Notes: generated by a model not told the origin, from the sequence alone. Positions 12,286 through 25,289 are shown, counted from the stretch's first letter. The stretch is 64,000 nucleotides of DNA from Cynocephalus volans (GCF_027409185.1 NC_084463.1:46788407-46852406), one strand, 5' to 3'. A program made the numbers and translations.

Positions 12286-12607
12286 GTTTATGAGTTGCTG
12301 TGACCGATGTGAAGAACGGTTTTGTGGCAATTCTGGGGGCGCTTCTCAGGCTCGAGGAAGGCTTCTGGAAAGGAACAGGGAAGATTATATCTGCCCAAAC
12401 TGCACCGTTCTGCAAGTGCAGGATGAGACTAAGGCAGAAACCACAGACCATCAGGAAACTAAATTTAGACCTGGAGATGCTGATGACACAGAGTTTACAA
12501 GTACAGGAACAGTGGAGCAAAAATCTAGTGAAGACCGAAAGATAAAGAGGAGAGTTGAGAAAGCTGCAAATCCAAGTGGCAAGAAAAAACTCAAGCTTTG
12601 CCAGCCT
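12286..12607 (+). CDS. DIDO1: DIDO1-like coding exon c2: degenerate PHD finger
   Basis: Acceptor atttcag, donor gtgagt. It joins c1 to read NNRFMSCCDRCEERFCGN, and ends ARGRLLERNREDYICPNC, followed by a DIDO1-type linker (AANPSGKKKLK). PHD fingers bind two zinc ions with Cys4-His-Cys3 and, in DIDO1, read H3K4me3. Here C284, C287, C315 and C318 remain, but the His ligand is Cys292 and the next Cys is Ser295. The Trp expected before F291 is Arg290. Histone reading is therefore probably lost. The exon is fully open. Confidence 0.88.
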
Positions 12608-12829
12608 GTGAGTATTTTGCCTACTGAGGTAAACATTAAGGGGATGAACTTATGGGTTCCAGACTTGCTATTGGTAGAAATATCAAGGTTGGGAAAGTTT
12701 CTATCTTGAAATAAGCTAATTTCTACCAAGACAGGTGCTGCATCTGGGTGGGGCTTCCTGAGCTCTGCCCCCATCTCCTGCCCACACCATCTGGACAAGC
12801 ATCTGTACCTACCTCATCAGCTGTTGTGC

Positions 12830-14050
12830 ACTTAATTCTTAACAATCACTTTTATTTCCATGTTCTTGATGTTACTTATGTATTTTATGTGTATCAGCAG
12901 CATTGTTTTTGAATTGCTGAAATGCGTGTGCCCTCCTGTCCACCCACACACACCATCTCGAGCTGCCTTGTGGTTCTTTTGCCATCTTGGTGTGGGAAGC
13001 CCTGAGTGGTCTTGGTGCCTGCATCAGTCTGACCCTCACTATTCTTGGCTCAGTGTGTCATTTCTCTGCCTTGTGGCTATTTCCTTGACACTCCTTCCTA
13101 CCTGGTTTTTATGTCCCTCTGGGACTGTGATTCTTCATCATTTTTTCCACATATGTCAGCTTCTGCTGTTGAGGAGAGATGTCACATAATCATAATCTCC
13201 ATTCCAGTGCCCATGAGGGGACATGACTCAGAGCATGTTTCACTCTGGGCCTTCCTGAGTCCCTGGCCCACCCCTACCCTGGCAGCTTGTCCTCTAACTG
13301 GGGCCAACCAAACAGGAGGCTTTGAGGTTGCTGTGTCTCAAAGCATCTCTGCCTTATGAACACTCTTGCACTGTTAGCTGCAAGGTGGAAGTGCAAGGAC
13401 TGAGCCATTTAAATAAATGTGCCATGAAAGTATTAAGAGTGACTAAATGGAAATATGACACTACTGTTAAAATCACAGTCATTAAGAAAAATTAATAGGA
13501 AAATTTCTCCATTTCATCTTTATCATCAATGTGTTTTACTTAAGCTTATATAAAACTTTATTCTAAGTAAAACAGATTCTGTGGAAGAAAAGTAACTATG
13601 TTAATTATTTAATTTGAGAAATAAGTTTTCACTTAAGTACATTTGAGGGATGCCTTCATGTGTATTTTAGTCTTGACCATCAAAACAGAAGCAACCAAGT
13701 GTACATCTTGTGATGTATTAGGTTTTTGTTACTATATACCACACTACCTCAAACTTAGCTTAGAACATCACACATTTATGGTTTCAGTTTCTGTTGTTCT
13801 CAAGCCTGGGCATGACTTCACTGGGCCCTCTGATTGGGATCTTAACAGGACTGCAGTCAGGCTGTGACTCTTGTCTCATCAGAGGCTCAGCAGGGGAAAG
13901 ATCCCCTTCCAGAATCCCTCATGCTGTTCAGTATATAAGTATGTCCCATGCAATTTTTGTGGCATACTTATATAATATTTTTTGTTTGTTTATCTGAAAT
14001 CCAGATTTAGTTGTGTGTCCCGTATTTTATCTAGCAGCTGTACTCAGATC
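12830..14050. other. Intron c2-c3, with an old repeat at 13715-13930
   Basis: Mostly unassigned intronic sequence. 13715-13930 resembles an old MaLR-type repeat (ttttgttactatata..., then gaaagatccccttcc). Open frames at 12860-13189 and 13045-13359 have no family match. Confidence 0.4.
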
Positions 14051-14566
14051 CTAAAGTTGGTTGGCCTTCCCAAAGCAGGGTAGCTTATTTCACAATCAGC
14101 AATGGAGTCTCCTCTCTTTAGGAAAGGCCAGTTTCTCTCTTAAGGGTCCTTTCTGGTCATCTCATTTGGGACCTTGCTTACCTGTGCAATTACTGCACGT
14201 TTGCCCTATAGGAGAACCTGATTGTGGGTATGAAATCTCATCGTGTGCATGGACCTTGCTCGTGCTCAAGATGGAGGGAATTATACAGAGCATATGTACC
14301 AGCGGCAGGTGTCCTAAGGGTCACCTTAGAGTTCTGCCCACTACAGATGGTTTGAAGGACAGTTAAAATGTGAATACCTTGCCTCGGGGAAATACACTCA
14401 TGTAGTTTGAATAAGTAAAGATAGGATTTTATTCATATTAAAAATATTATTGACATCTCTTAATTAAAAACAGTGAGCTTGGTACTACACATAGTGATTT
14501 TACACAGCACTTTAACTGCTGAAATTGGCAAGCACACTGTCTGAAGCTCCCTGTTTTGCTCTGCAG

Positions 14567-14779
14567 GTGGTAGAGGCTCCAGGCACCTCCAAGTGTACCA
14601 GACCTGGGCGCTCCACTGTGGTGCAGCCCAACCTGGCCTACTGCAGCAAGGACCGCATTCTTACACATGCTGCAGCTACTATGAAATGCTTAAGTTCAGG
14701 CAAAGAACAGAAGCCAAAACCTAAGGAGAAGATCAAGATGAAGCCAGAGAAGCTCCGTCTTGCACAGTATAGTGTTCAG
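14567..14779 (+). CDS. DIDO1: DIDO1-like coding exon c3
   Basis: Acceptor ctctgcag, donor gtaagt, 213 nt, phase 0 to 0. It encodes VVEAPGTSKC, then YCSKDRILTHAAATMKCL and SSGKEQKPKPKEK, a Lys-rich DIDO1 linker. DIDO1 has extra Cys residues here (CIGPGCC-like); in this copy several are changed (TRPGRST), another sign of relaxed constraint. The frame is open. Confidence 0.85.
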
Positions 14780-15194
14780 GTAAGTTGACTCAGACCACCC
14801 TTTGAACAATTGGAGCAAAATTTGTGTAACAGTGTTTCCCCCTGAGACTTGTTTTTTTATTTATTTGTAGAATGTAAGGGAAAGCAGATACAGATGTACT
14901 GCAGATAGTATCACCTTTACCTTTGTCTTCCACCTTTTCCACCTATTTTTTTTCATAACCCATTAGCTGAAATTCAGTCATATAAATGCAGTAAAGCAAA
15001 AGCAGCTAACTCACTGCTGCATGGAGAACATAAGACTTCAGGACACTGGCAGCAGTCTTGAATAAAAGAGTTGGTAGTCACCCGATGGAGTTTGTATAGA
15101 GAGTAGACACACAGGGCAGTTGGGAGGGAGGTGAGCTCTGGACAAGTCTGTGTTCTTCATTTGAGACCTCACTCACAAGATTGTTTGTTTATTA

Positions 15195-15560
15195 TTTTTA
15201 TTCATTTATTTTTAATAGACTTTACTTTTTAGAGCAGTTTTAGGTTCACAGCAATATTGAACAGGAAGTACAGAGATTTCCCATGTATACCCCTGACCCA
15301 CACATGTGTAGCCTGTCCCATTAGCAACATTGCCCAAAAAAGTGGTACATTTGTTACAATTAATGAAACGGATTTATACATCAGCGTCATCCAAAGACCA
15401 CAGTTTACATTAGAGTTCACACTTTTTTGTGTATTCTGTGGGTTTGGACAGATGTTTAATGATGTATGTCTACCATGATACTGTCACAGAATTTCATTGC
15501 CTTGAAATCCTCTCTACCTATTCATCCATTCCTCCTCCATAACCTCTGGTCTTTTTACTG
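15195..15560 (-). mobile_element. LINE-1 3' end (minus strand)
   Basis: The + strand reads ttagagcagttttaggttc, then a pattern typical of the antisense of L1M-type 3' UTRs (ccaaagaccacagtttacat; gtgggtttggacagatg). Confidence 0.75.
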
Positions 15561-15599
15561 TCTCCATAGCTTACCTGTTTTTATTTATTTACTTATGTT

Positions 15600-16050
15600 T
15601 TATTTTTTGCTAAAAGAGAAGTTTATTTAATATAAATACATATATTAGTAAAAAAGAAAGATCTCAAATCAGCAATCACCTTTGCACCTCAGGAAACTAG
15701 AAAATGAAGAGCAAACTAAGCCCAGACCAAGCAAAGAATGTAAATAATAAAAATTAGAGTATAGAAAATGAAACAAAATAGAAAAAAATGTAGGGAAAAT
15801 CTATGAAAGTAAATGTTGGTACTTTGATGAGATCCATAAAATTGGCAAACCTTTGTCTAGGTAGACTAAGAAAAAAGAAAACTCAAATAACTAAAATCAG
15901 AAATGAAAGAGGGGTCATTACAATGAAATTTACAGAAATCAAAAGGGTTATAGGAGAATACTATGCATAATTGTTGGTCAACAAATTAGATCATCTAGAT
16001 GAAATGAATAAATTTCTTGAAACACATCACCTACCAAGACTGAATTTTGT
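15600..16050 (+). mobile_element. LINE-1 ORF2 fragment
   Basis: A-rich + strand with ORF2 phrases from the endonuclease-RT linker: ataactaaaatcagaaatga, aagaggggtcattacaatga and tagatgaaatgaataaattt. Stops present. It abuts minus-strand L1 sequence on both sides, so several insertions are stacked in this intron. Confidence 0.7.
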
Positions 16051-16059
16051 AAGAAGCAG

Positions 16060-17520
16060 TTTCAACAGAACTATGGCTAGTAAGATGGGTGATTACTATT
16101 TTTTGAATTGCTGGTGTAGGACTCCCTTGAGGATTTCTTACAGGGCTGGTGACATGGTGATAAACTCCCACAATTTTTGTCTGGAAAATACACTATTTCT
16201 CTCTCATTTCTGAGGGATAGCCTTACAGGATATGGTGTGCTTCTCTGGCAGTTTATTTCTTTTAGTATTTTCAGTATGTCATCACATTTCCTTCTGTCCT
16301 GCAGAGTTACTGTTGAAAAGTTTGCTGTTAGTCTGATAAGGGCTCCCTTATAGGTGACTTGATGCTTTTCTCTTGCTTCTTTTAAAATATTCTCTGTCTT
16401 TGAGCTTTGCCAGTTTGACTACTTACTGTGTGTCTTGGAGAGGATTATTGGGGTGAATCTGTTTGGGGATCTTTGAGCTTCCTGGGTCTGGAGGTCCATG
16501 TCTCTCCCTGTTCCTGGGAAGTTTACCATTATTATTTCATTGGATAGGTTTTCCATGCCTTTTCATTTCTCCTCCTCTTCTGGAACACCCATGAGTTGAA
16601 TTTTTGTGTGCCTAAGGTTGCCTTGTAGCTCTCTTAGATTTTCTTCCTTTTTTAAAGGTTTTTTTTCTTTTCTTTCTTTCTTTTTTCTTTTTTTCCTGCC
16701 TGGGTAATTTTTAAAACGCTCATCTTCAAGATAAGAAATCATTTCTTCTGCTTGTTCTATCCTGCTGCTTAAGGCTATTCACTGTGTTATTTCGTTGAGT
16801 GAATCTTTCAGTTCCATGAGTTCTGATCATTCTTTTATAAGATATTAATCTCTTTGTAAATTTCCTCCCTTATATCATAGATTTTTTTTCTCATTTTTTA
16901 ATGTTGTCTGAGTCTTCTCTTATGTCAGTGTGTTCCTTTAAGATTGTTGCTCATAATACCCCTTACGTCCTTGCAAGGGTTTCTTCCTATATACAGTCTG
17001 GTATTGCTGAGTTACTGTATTCTTTTGGTGGTGTCATATTTTCTTGGATTTTCATATTTCTAGTATCTCTATATTTATGTCTGGTCATCTGTTAGAGAAT
17101 AGTTGCTGCTGCTTCTGTTACTCTGGAGTGGGCTTTGAAGAGAAGGCTGTACTCTTCTTTTTCCACACTCCACTGGTGTCAATGCCGTTAGGTATCTGGT
17201 AGGCTGTCTGCATGACAGCTGTGATACTGTGGTGGTCTTGAGCTGCTTTTGCAGCAGCCATGGCTGTGGTAGTGGCTGTGGTGGCCCACCCATGTGGAAG
17301 GGGTTTTTTAGTGTGCTCCGTGTCTGCTTCCAGGCAGGAGATGCTGCCCTCAGGTCCTGCCTTGGACTCCAGGTATGCTCTGCTTCTTGCCTGCTTCCAG
17401 GTGGATGAGGCTGCCCTTGGTACTCTGTGGAATTTGGGGAGAATTCAGGGATTGCTGGAAATCACAGGTTCTTCTCTCAGGCCTGTCCTGGGGCTCAGGT
17501 TGATGTTACATTTATGACAA
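16060..17520 (-). mobile_element. LINE-1 5' region (minus strand)
   Basis: The + strand shows the antisense of old L1 5' sequence (ctctcatttctgagggatag; ttggataggttttccatgcc; catgagttgaatttttgtgt). 17100-17520 is GC-richer and may be the outer 5' UTR. Confidence 0.55.
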
Positions 17521-18013
17521 GCAAAGTGTAACTAACACTGCTTGGAGAGTTTTCTTGATTATTTTCAAATGCTTATTTTACTTTTAGGTGACTTAATTTT
17601 TAAAGTTGGTAGTTTTAAATCATAGAACTGACAAAGAAGTGGTTGCTGCTGCACCCAGGAGGAAAATGGCTGCACCAAGCATGCCCTGGGCCTGGCAGAG
17701 GATAAAGAAACATCATTTGTGCTCTTCGCGCATCCTGTGTCACTGCTTTCATACCTCAGCAAGGTTACAGGGGGTCCTGTGTCAGGGATCTTCTTGTCAC
17801 TCAAAAAGTTGGAATCCTGAATAAGAGGTGGGAGTGCTAAGTGTTAGCTCAATGTGCAAAGGTAGCCAGACTGCTGCTAGGCAAATGTGGTGTGCAGACT
17901 CAGGGTAGATGACCCAAAGAAGGTATAGGATTATGACCTTCCTTTCTCAGTGAAATGAAGTGGAGGTGTACTTTCTGGCCTTCTTAATAATTGGGGTTTT
18001 ACTTATTATCCAG

Positions 18014-18227
18014 GGAGGCATTAAAAGCTCTTCTCTGCATGAGAGACCAGCTCCAGAAAAAAAAGAAGGCACAGTGAAGAAGGCGGTGGTGGCTTTTTCT
18101 AGGAGCAAATCCCTCGGGAAGGAGACAACTTGTGAAAGCAGCATGCCGTCCTGGGCAAGCAACCACAATTACAGTGCAGTAAAGCTGGAAAAGACTTCCA
18201 CTGTCTCGTCATCACTGTTGTGCAAAC
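18014..18227 (+). CDS. DIDO1: DIDO1-like coding exon c4
   Basis: Acceptor ttatccag, donor gtatgt, 214 nt ending in phase 1. Reads GGIKSSSLHERPAPEKKE, then VKKAVVAFSRS and SMPSWASNHNYSAVKLEKT, clearly the DIDO1 linker between PHD and TFIIS domains (DIDO1 has HKRPAPEKKE and TPSWASDHNYNAVKPEK). The exon is open, with no indel relative to the remembered protein. Confidence 0.85.
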
Positions 18228-18429
18228 GTATGTATCACCTGGGGGCTGGCCTCCTGGACCCCTCCCACTCTTTCCAGATAGCCATTTCCTGAGCCTGTCC
18301 AGGACTGGGGGTTACAGTTGTGTTTTAATGCTGTTCATAAACACTGGCTGCACCATCAGTGCTGGAAGGGAATGCCCATGTGCAAGATGCCTCCTGACAC
18401 TGATGATCTATCTCTAATCTCTTGGGACT

Positions 18430-21400
18430 TCCAGTTAGTGTTTTCCAAAAAGGTGTACAAACCTCATTAGTAAATGTTTCACCTTGATGATTAAGTTTTT
18501 AAATCTGTTTTCCTTATCAGGCTCTGATAAGCGTTTGTATTGTCTTCAGCAAAATCTGAATAGATAGACTGCCCAGCATTTAAAACTCCTCATTGTCCAG
18601 ACATCAGTTAATCTTCTTACAGCCCATATGAAACTTAAGTTTTCCCACATGATCCAATCTCAGCACATAAAATCAGCACTTTTTTTTATATGTTCTGTGA
18701 ACCTCTTCAAATTAGTGTTGCATCTCGTATTCAACTTAGGTATGCTTTTCAGGAGTTAAGTTTAACTCTGACTGGACAGGTGGGAGTTTTTTCATGTCCT
18801 ACTCATATACTACACACCCAGATAACATGCATTTGAATTTTGAAGGGCATTTACTGCTGCTCTGTAGATCCCACAGTGAGTGAGGGGTGTGCTTGCCCAT
18901 GTGGAACCGCAGGGTGTCCTCACTAAAGAGAAAGTGCTGAGAATTCTAAGTGTGACTGGTTTCCTGGCTTATTTCTTAAGCTATTATGAAAGATCAGACT
19001 ATTGAAGGTCATACCCTGGCATACATTTCAAATTAATGTAATGAGGATATTCCAAATAGATCCATTAAACCCGATGAGATCACGCAGCTTGTTGATTCGA
19101 TCATGCATCTTGTTTCTGAGACTAATGCTGCACCATTAAATTAAAAATTTAAATTCAATCCATCTGATACATTTTATTCTATCATAAAACTATGGTCAAA
19201 TCAGTTCTTATTTATGGTGTTCATAGTGCATTTTGTGCCTTAAAAAATAAACACCAAAAAGATTAAATAGCCCTAGATTTCAGGATTATAAATGTGTTCT
19301 GTGTTTTCCTTTTTATTGTCCTTTGAACACATCACTTGGCGGGGCGGTACTTGTATAGGTAGGTGCTAGATCTATTGTGGTCTATATATGTATATAAAAA
19401 AAGTAATTCCTTTTGGTTATGTAAGCAGCCCAAGACGTAAGAAATGGAATCCCAATTGAGTTAACCTGTTACTGTGTTATAATGAATCTCCATACACCTT
19501 AGCTTGTTTGAGCTGAGAATTTCAAGCCAGCAAATAGCATGTCTCATATGTTCATCCAATTATAGCACCTGTGCAAAACAGCACTTTTAGAGCCAATGAA
19601 CAGATGTTAAAATAAGTATCCCATATCTATGAAAGGGATTGGAGCAGTCACTTTTTAACATTATGCTAAAATGCTTTAATTAAATTGATTATATGCACTT
19701 AACAGTAAAGGAAAGAAAAACTGGGGGGTATAAATAACCGCAGAAGAGATAATTTGGATGATTAATTTCAGTTTGGTTAGTTTTTCTCTGTGTTGACCAG
19801 AATTGGAGAGCTGACCCCAATACTCCAAGTGTGGGGGTTGAGGAGACTGTGCACACTGGAGAGAGGAAAAGATGGGGAAGTAATCTCCTACCTCACTCAC
19901 TTTTTGAGGGGGGACAGGGATGGATGGAAGTCCAGATCAGAGAGGGTAATTTCTGTACTCATAGGTTTTCTCCTTTGGCCTTTCCCACTTCTTCCATCAG
20001 CTTTTCACTGACACTGATATGGCTAATTAACCTTCCCAGCACATCTCTACATCTCAAAATTGAAATTGATTGATATCTAAAATTTATAAGGGACATATAT
20101 TTTAACTACTTGCTTGTGATCATTTTCTGTTTCCCCAGAAATGTCATTTTTCCAAATGATGATTGGGAGGAGAGTAGGGTCATGGGTAAAATAATTCAAG
20201 TTCAATGTGCCTCTGCCTCTCTCTCCCACCAAACATCTCTGACTTTTTGGTAGCAGGGCACATCCTCTGAGTCCTGACAGGTATAGTGGGAGGGGGCAGC
20301 ATGTACACAGCCCATCATAACTGCACCCCATGAAGACCCTTGTCTCCCTGACTGGCTGCAGAAATGCTTTCAGGGGGCGGGGGTCCTGAGGCTGATATCG
20401 GGTCCATTTCCAGTCTGTGTGACTGTGTACATTGTGAGAAGTCCTGTGGTGTAGAGCTGAGCATTGCTGCTGCTTGTGGAGGTGGCCTTGACAACATCCT
20501 CTGCTCCCACATGGCTGGTGCTGCCCTCGGTGTGTGGGCACAGGTATAGCTGCTCAGTGAACTGGGCCTTGCTGTGCAGGAAGCTCTCTGCTCCTGCTTA
20601 AGGAGGTGCCCTGCCTGTTAAATTATCCTTCACATTCTCAAGGTGATGCGATTAACATGCAATTTTTGTAAATTTTGGGGGGGTGGATTTCTGTATAATT
20701 TCCTTAGTTTACAGACACAGTTTGCTTTTTAGTTCTCCCCAAGAAAATGGTGTTTCTCTTGTGTTATTATATCTGTTTGCTTCCATATTGCCTCTCTTTG
20801 TTTCCACTGTTTACCCCCCATTACTCAACGCATGAAGTGGGCTAAAAATTCTTTTCTAACGTATTTGTGCTTTATTACAATTTTGGAATGGAAGTTCCTG
20901 GTCTTTATATTTACAGACACAATTCCCAGTATATTGGACTCCCTAAAGTCTTGTTAAGTAACTTAAAACATTTGGGATGTGAACAGATTTTAAGTAGAAA
21001 ACAGATTTCTGCAGTTTAATTCTAGCTGTGGAAGTTGAAAAGGAAAACCTTAATAGCCTGCAGATGTAAACCCAGATAATTGCTTGTGTGAGTTCCCCAT
21101 CTGAAAGCCTTGTCCTCCCGCTCATGTGTGTGTGCCACGCAGGTGGCCAGGCACAGTGTGAAATGGATCCAGGAGAACATGTGTCCTCAAGGATAAATTC
21201 TGGCATTGGCTCCAGAAGAACATTGCATTGAAATCATGAGTAAATTTCCTTTTACTAAAACAAACATATGGTAGAATACCAGATCCCAAGATCGTTTTGT
21301 AGAAATTTAAAGCTAGTGGTGGAGGGTGTGTCTGTGGTTTTTTTTACAAGTTGCATAAGCCATTTTCTCTGTCTCTCCCAGAGTTGTCAGTGACAAATAA

Positions 21401-21550
21401 ATGAGGCTGGGAGTAACCAGACATTGTACATCTAAACCAGCATTCTCCTCCCAATTTGACGAAATACCAAAATTTGTTCTGATAAAGGATTTAGCTTGAC
21501 AGCTGGTTTTTAATGTAATCCACATAGCTGGAATTTTCTTGAAAGCCAAT
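18430..21550. other. Intron c4-c5, first part
   Basis: No exon or named repeat recognised. The GC-richer piece at 20200-20620 is open in several frames but shows no family signature. Confidence 0.4.
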
Positions 21551-21559
21551 AATGACATT

Positions 21560-22350
21560 CTTTTTGTATTTAAAGTGTCTTACTTTTAAAAATATTGTTA
21601 TTAGCATATTCATTATTACAAATCGTGATTTTTCTTTATGCCCTTTACCTGATCCATCATGCCCCAAACTCCCTCCCTCCGTCCCCACATCTCTAGTAAC
21701 CGTTAGTTTCTTCTGTCCTTCTGAAAGTTCAAGGAATTGTAGTCTTTTCTGTTTCTTTGTTACTTTGCTTCTATGTTTCTTTCTTTCTTAGCACCTAGTT
21801 ATAAGTGAGAGCATGTGGTATTTATCTATCCTTGTCTGGCTTATTTCACACAACATAATTTTCTCCAGACTCATCCAGGTTGTTACAAATGGCAGAATTT
21901 CATTCATTTTTTATAGCTGTGTAGTATTCCATTGTGTACATGTATCACATTTTCCTTATCCAGTCATCAGTCGATGGGCATGGAGGTTGGTTCTATATTT
22001 TGGCTATTGTAAATAAACCTGCAGTGAACGTGGGAGTGCAGGTAACCCTTTGAAGTTATTTCCATTTCTTTGGATATATATACAGTAGTGGGATTGCTGG
22101 ATCATATGGTAGTGCTCTCTGTATTTGAGGAAGCTTCTTTGCTGTTTTCCATAGTGGCTGTGCTAATTTACAGCCCCACCAACGTTGTAGCAGAGTTCTC
22201 CTTTCCCCATATCCTCAGTAGCATTTGTTATTAATGGTCTTTTTAATAATGGTCAGTCTAACTGGAGTGAGATGATATCTCGGTGTGGTTTTGATTTGAA
22301 TTTCTCTGATGACTAGTGATGCTGAGCATTTTTTCATGTACTGTTGCCAA
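21560..22350 (-). mobile_element. LINE-1 3' fragment (minus strand)
   Basis: The + strand gives the antisense of the end of ORF2 and the 3' UTR: ataagtgagagcatgtggta, tagtattccattgtgtacat and ttctctgatgactagtgatg. About 790 bp, 5'-truncated. It is less preserved than the copy at 35.5 kb. Confidence 0.85.
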
Positions 22351-23274
22351 ACAAGCATCATCCACTGACATGCCGTCTGCACCAGAGCCCCTGCCTAGCT
22401 GAGGGGCTGCAGTTCTGATCTTTGAGTTCTGGTGGACTATATAGGATTATAATGCAATGGGTTCTTTCCTGGCATGTAAAGGTTTTTGTGCAAGTTGGGG
22501 GCTTTTGAGGGTTTTTTTTGAGCTTTTGACTATAATCCTTGTTTTAATTAAAAGCACTAATTTACTGTTTACCACATTAATTGAATAATGACTAGAGGGC
22601 TTTAAAGGGGGACATTTACAAAGCAACATTATTATGTTGTTGGTTGCCAATTCTTAGTATGGAAACATGATTGACTTTCCCCATCTTGCAAATTCCTCTC
22701 ACCTTTCCATATTTCATTAATGGCATCACCTACAAGTGACTCGTCTAGTAGGACAGTGTGGCATGTGAACACCCCCCGGCTCAGATGTGGTTGCCACAGA
22801 GGTCCACTCGGGGTTGAATGTGCATGTAAGGAGCACGCGTCTGTTTACCCTTCCTGAAAAGAGTTTTGAAACTCAAGTTTACAAAAAAATTGCACTTGAA
22901 TTCTGTAGTGCTATCCTAAACCTATGTAGGGTATTTTTATTTGTTTTTTTGGTAAAATGAAGTTTGTCCTTCAGTTTTAAAGCTCAACTGAGGAGTAAAT
23001 TGAGTCTTTGATTATGGAGTTTGTTGGTCAAAGTAAAAGCTTTAATATAATAAAATAATAAAGCATTTTTCTCTCTGAAATAAGCCATAGTCTATAATAA
23101 ATACTGCTGACAGCCCTTAATTATGCTTCTTTTCTGAATTTTAAGATTTTAAAAATCCTTTTTTCTAGATGTATCCTATTCAGTAATGCCTAGTAAGCTC
23201 TTGCTAGTTAAGGGTGGGCGTGCTTTGAAGCCTGTTCTCCTGTGTCACCTGCACACCTGTGCTCTCTCTTGCAG

Positions 23275-23719
23275 CCAGGAAGGCAGATGGAAGAGCAGAG
23301 GAGAAGGCAGCGGTGGCCTCAGCCTCAAAGAGAAAAGCCTCCCCGGGCTGCTTGGTGGGCAAACGACCATCACCAAGACATCTCGCTCCAAAGATGTCTC
23401 CTCCATTTGCTAATGTGGCAGCAGCCAAACCGGCCATTAAAAAGGCACCCTCTAGCTTCAAGGGCACCATCTCACAAAAGCCGTGGCTCTCGGGCACCCC
23501 ATCAGGTGGCACTTCTGCTGTCATGCAGACGGTGGCTTCCAGACAGTTCCCTGCATCTGCTGCTTTGGTTGGAGCCATTGGGAAGCCGGTAACAACTTCT
23601 CTTCCTGTGGCCTCTCCAGTCCCAGGACACCTTGGGACCTGGAGCCCTGCCCAGTCACAGCCCAGTTCACAAATTCGGCAGAATATAAGATGCTCCTTGA
23701 AAGAGATTTTGTGGAAAAG
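23275..23719 (+). CDS. DIDO1: DIDO1-like coding exon c5: linker into TFIIS central domain
   Basis: Acceptor ctcttgcag, donor gtgggc, 445 nt ending in phase 2. Matches DIDO1 at FANVAAAKPAIKKAPSSFKG, FPASAALVGA, and at the start of the TFIIS-M domain, SQIRQNIRCSLKEILWKR (about residues 660-677). Around residues 620-630 it is several codons shorter than human DIDO1 as I remember it, without breaking the frame. The exon is rich in Ala, Pro and Ser. Confidence 0.88.
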
Positions 23720-23858
23720 GTGGGCTGTTGTCCTTGGCTTTTATCTGTGGAAGCTCTTCCATGTATGGCGTGATCATTTTGAGATTGCCCCACTGTTTCA
23801 AAAATGTAATGTATCCAAATTCAAGGGTTTTATGTAGTTTCTTTTGCATTCCATTCAG

Positions 23859-24018
23859 AGTCAGTGACAGTGATGACTTAATCATGACAGAGAAAGAAGT
23901 AGGAAACATCGCCCTTCATCTGGAGAAGGAAATGTTTAACTTGTTTCAAGTTACAGATATTCGCTACATGAGAAAATACCGCAGCCTCCTGTTCAACCTC
24001 AAGGATCCTAAAAATCAG
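23859..24018 (+). CDS. DIDO1: DIDO1-like coding exon c6: TFIIS central domain
   Basis: Acceptor ccattcag, donor gtgtgt, 160 nt. Reads VSDSDDLIMTEKEVGN, then LEKEMFNLFQVTDIRYM and LLFNLKDPKNQ. This is the helical TFIIS-M core (also found in PHF3 and SPOCD1) that contacts RNA polymerase II. Reading past the donor extends the open frame by 22 codons and is intronic. Well preserved. Confidence 0.9.
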
Positions 24019-24029
24019 GTGTGTGTGGT

Positions 24030-25172
24030 CTCTGTGTACTGCAATATTCCTGACACAGAGGGAAACTTGGTGTCTGTTTTCTATTAGCTGAGTTTCAGAG
24101 TCATACATCAAAGAGCATTTGCAACATTTATATTCTTTCCATGAAAGTTAAAAACTATTTTTATCCTCTGTGACACTTCTGTATGCCCCCATGTACTTGG
24201 TGTTACTTGCGGATCTTTCTGTTCCCTACCTTAAGTGGACTCTTGTCAGTGATCTCAGTGGCTGAAGTTCATCTTTTATTTCACCAGATTAGCCTCTTCT
24301 AAACATTGCAGTGCCAAATCACATGTCCATCCCTTCATTTGCTCTAAAGTAAAGTACAGATTCTTTAATCTAGAATATGGGTGTGTCCATATTCTGGCTA
24401 CAGACAGCCTTTTCTGCCTTATTTTCTTTTCTCTCATCATCACTTGAGTGAGCCCGACAATTTGGGCTACTTCACAGTAATAATAAGGAACAGCCCCTCC
24501 AGTTCTCATCATTTCGATGGGTGCTGCAGGGCAGCTCAGTCCTCATAGCAGCCATGGAGTGGGGGTTGTTCTCCTGCGATGAAAATGGAAATGGAATCTG
24601 AGAAGGCTGAGCTGCTTGTCTGGTACAGTCTCTTGCCTCCTGCCTCCAGGGCTCACAGTCTTCTGGTCCTCTGTGTCACTCTCTGAGCTCTTAGCTGTGC
24701 AGTAGAACCAGGGTCAGATACTCTGCATCTCAGCGTGGTTAACAGCCCCCCAGCACAAGTCATTTCTTCCTGTCTGTATTCCTAATACTGTATATTTCTG
24801 ACCTGTATTCCAAATTGTGTACATGATTTTGTTTTTCCTGCGGAGGTGACTTTTTATTTTTTAAAGAAGAATCAGTGCAACATGGGCCTTGCTTGAGTTT
24901 GAAACACATGTTTTCTGTGCCTCCATTTGCTCTCAGCTGGGCGGCCTGGCGCGTGCTCTCAAGGGACTGCTTTGGGAGGCAGGTGAGTTCGCGCCTCTGC
25001 AGGGCTCTGTGCAGTGCAGCCTTCCATTGAAAGCTTTGGTTTTTGTCCAGTGGTCCTTGAACCTCCAGGCAGAGCTTCTTGTGCTGCTTTGTTGTTTCTG
25101 TAGCCTCCACATTAACACACACAGATATTGTTTGAATGAATGGATGAATGAATGAATGATGTTTCTTTATAG
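24030..25172. other. Intron c6-c7
   Basis: Unassigned. Ends in a short GAAT run (25135-25160) before the acceptor of c7. The minus-strand open frame at 24760-25215 is unsupported. Confidence 0.4.
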
Positions 25173-25289
25173 GGACTGTTCCGTCGTGTTTTGCGTGGAG
25201 AAATCTCTTTGGCAAAACTTGTGAGAATGAAGCCAGAAGAACTTGGATCTAAGGAAATTTCCCAGAGGAAAGAGAAACTGATGACATCT
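25173..25289 (+). CDS. DIDO1: DIDO1-like coding exon c7: end of TFIIS central domain
   Basis: Acceptor ctttatag, donor gtgagt, 117 nt (39 codons), phase 0 at both ends. Reads GLFRRVLRGEISLAKLVRM, then KPEELGSKEIS. Last exon (through residue 769) in which the frame from the ATG remains the ancestral one. Confidence 0.9.
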
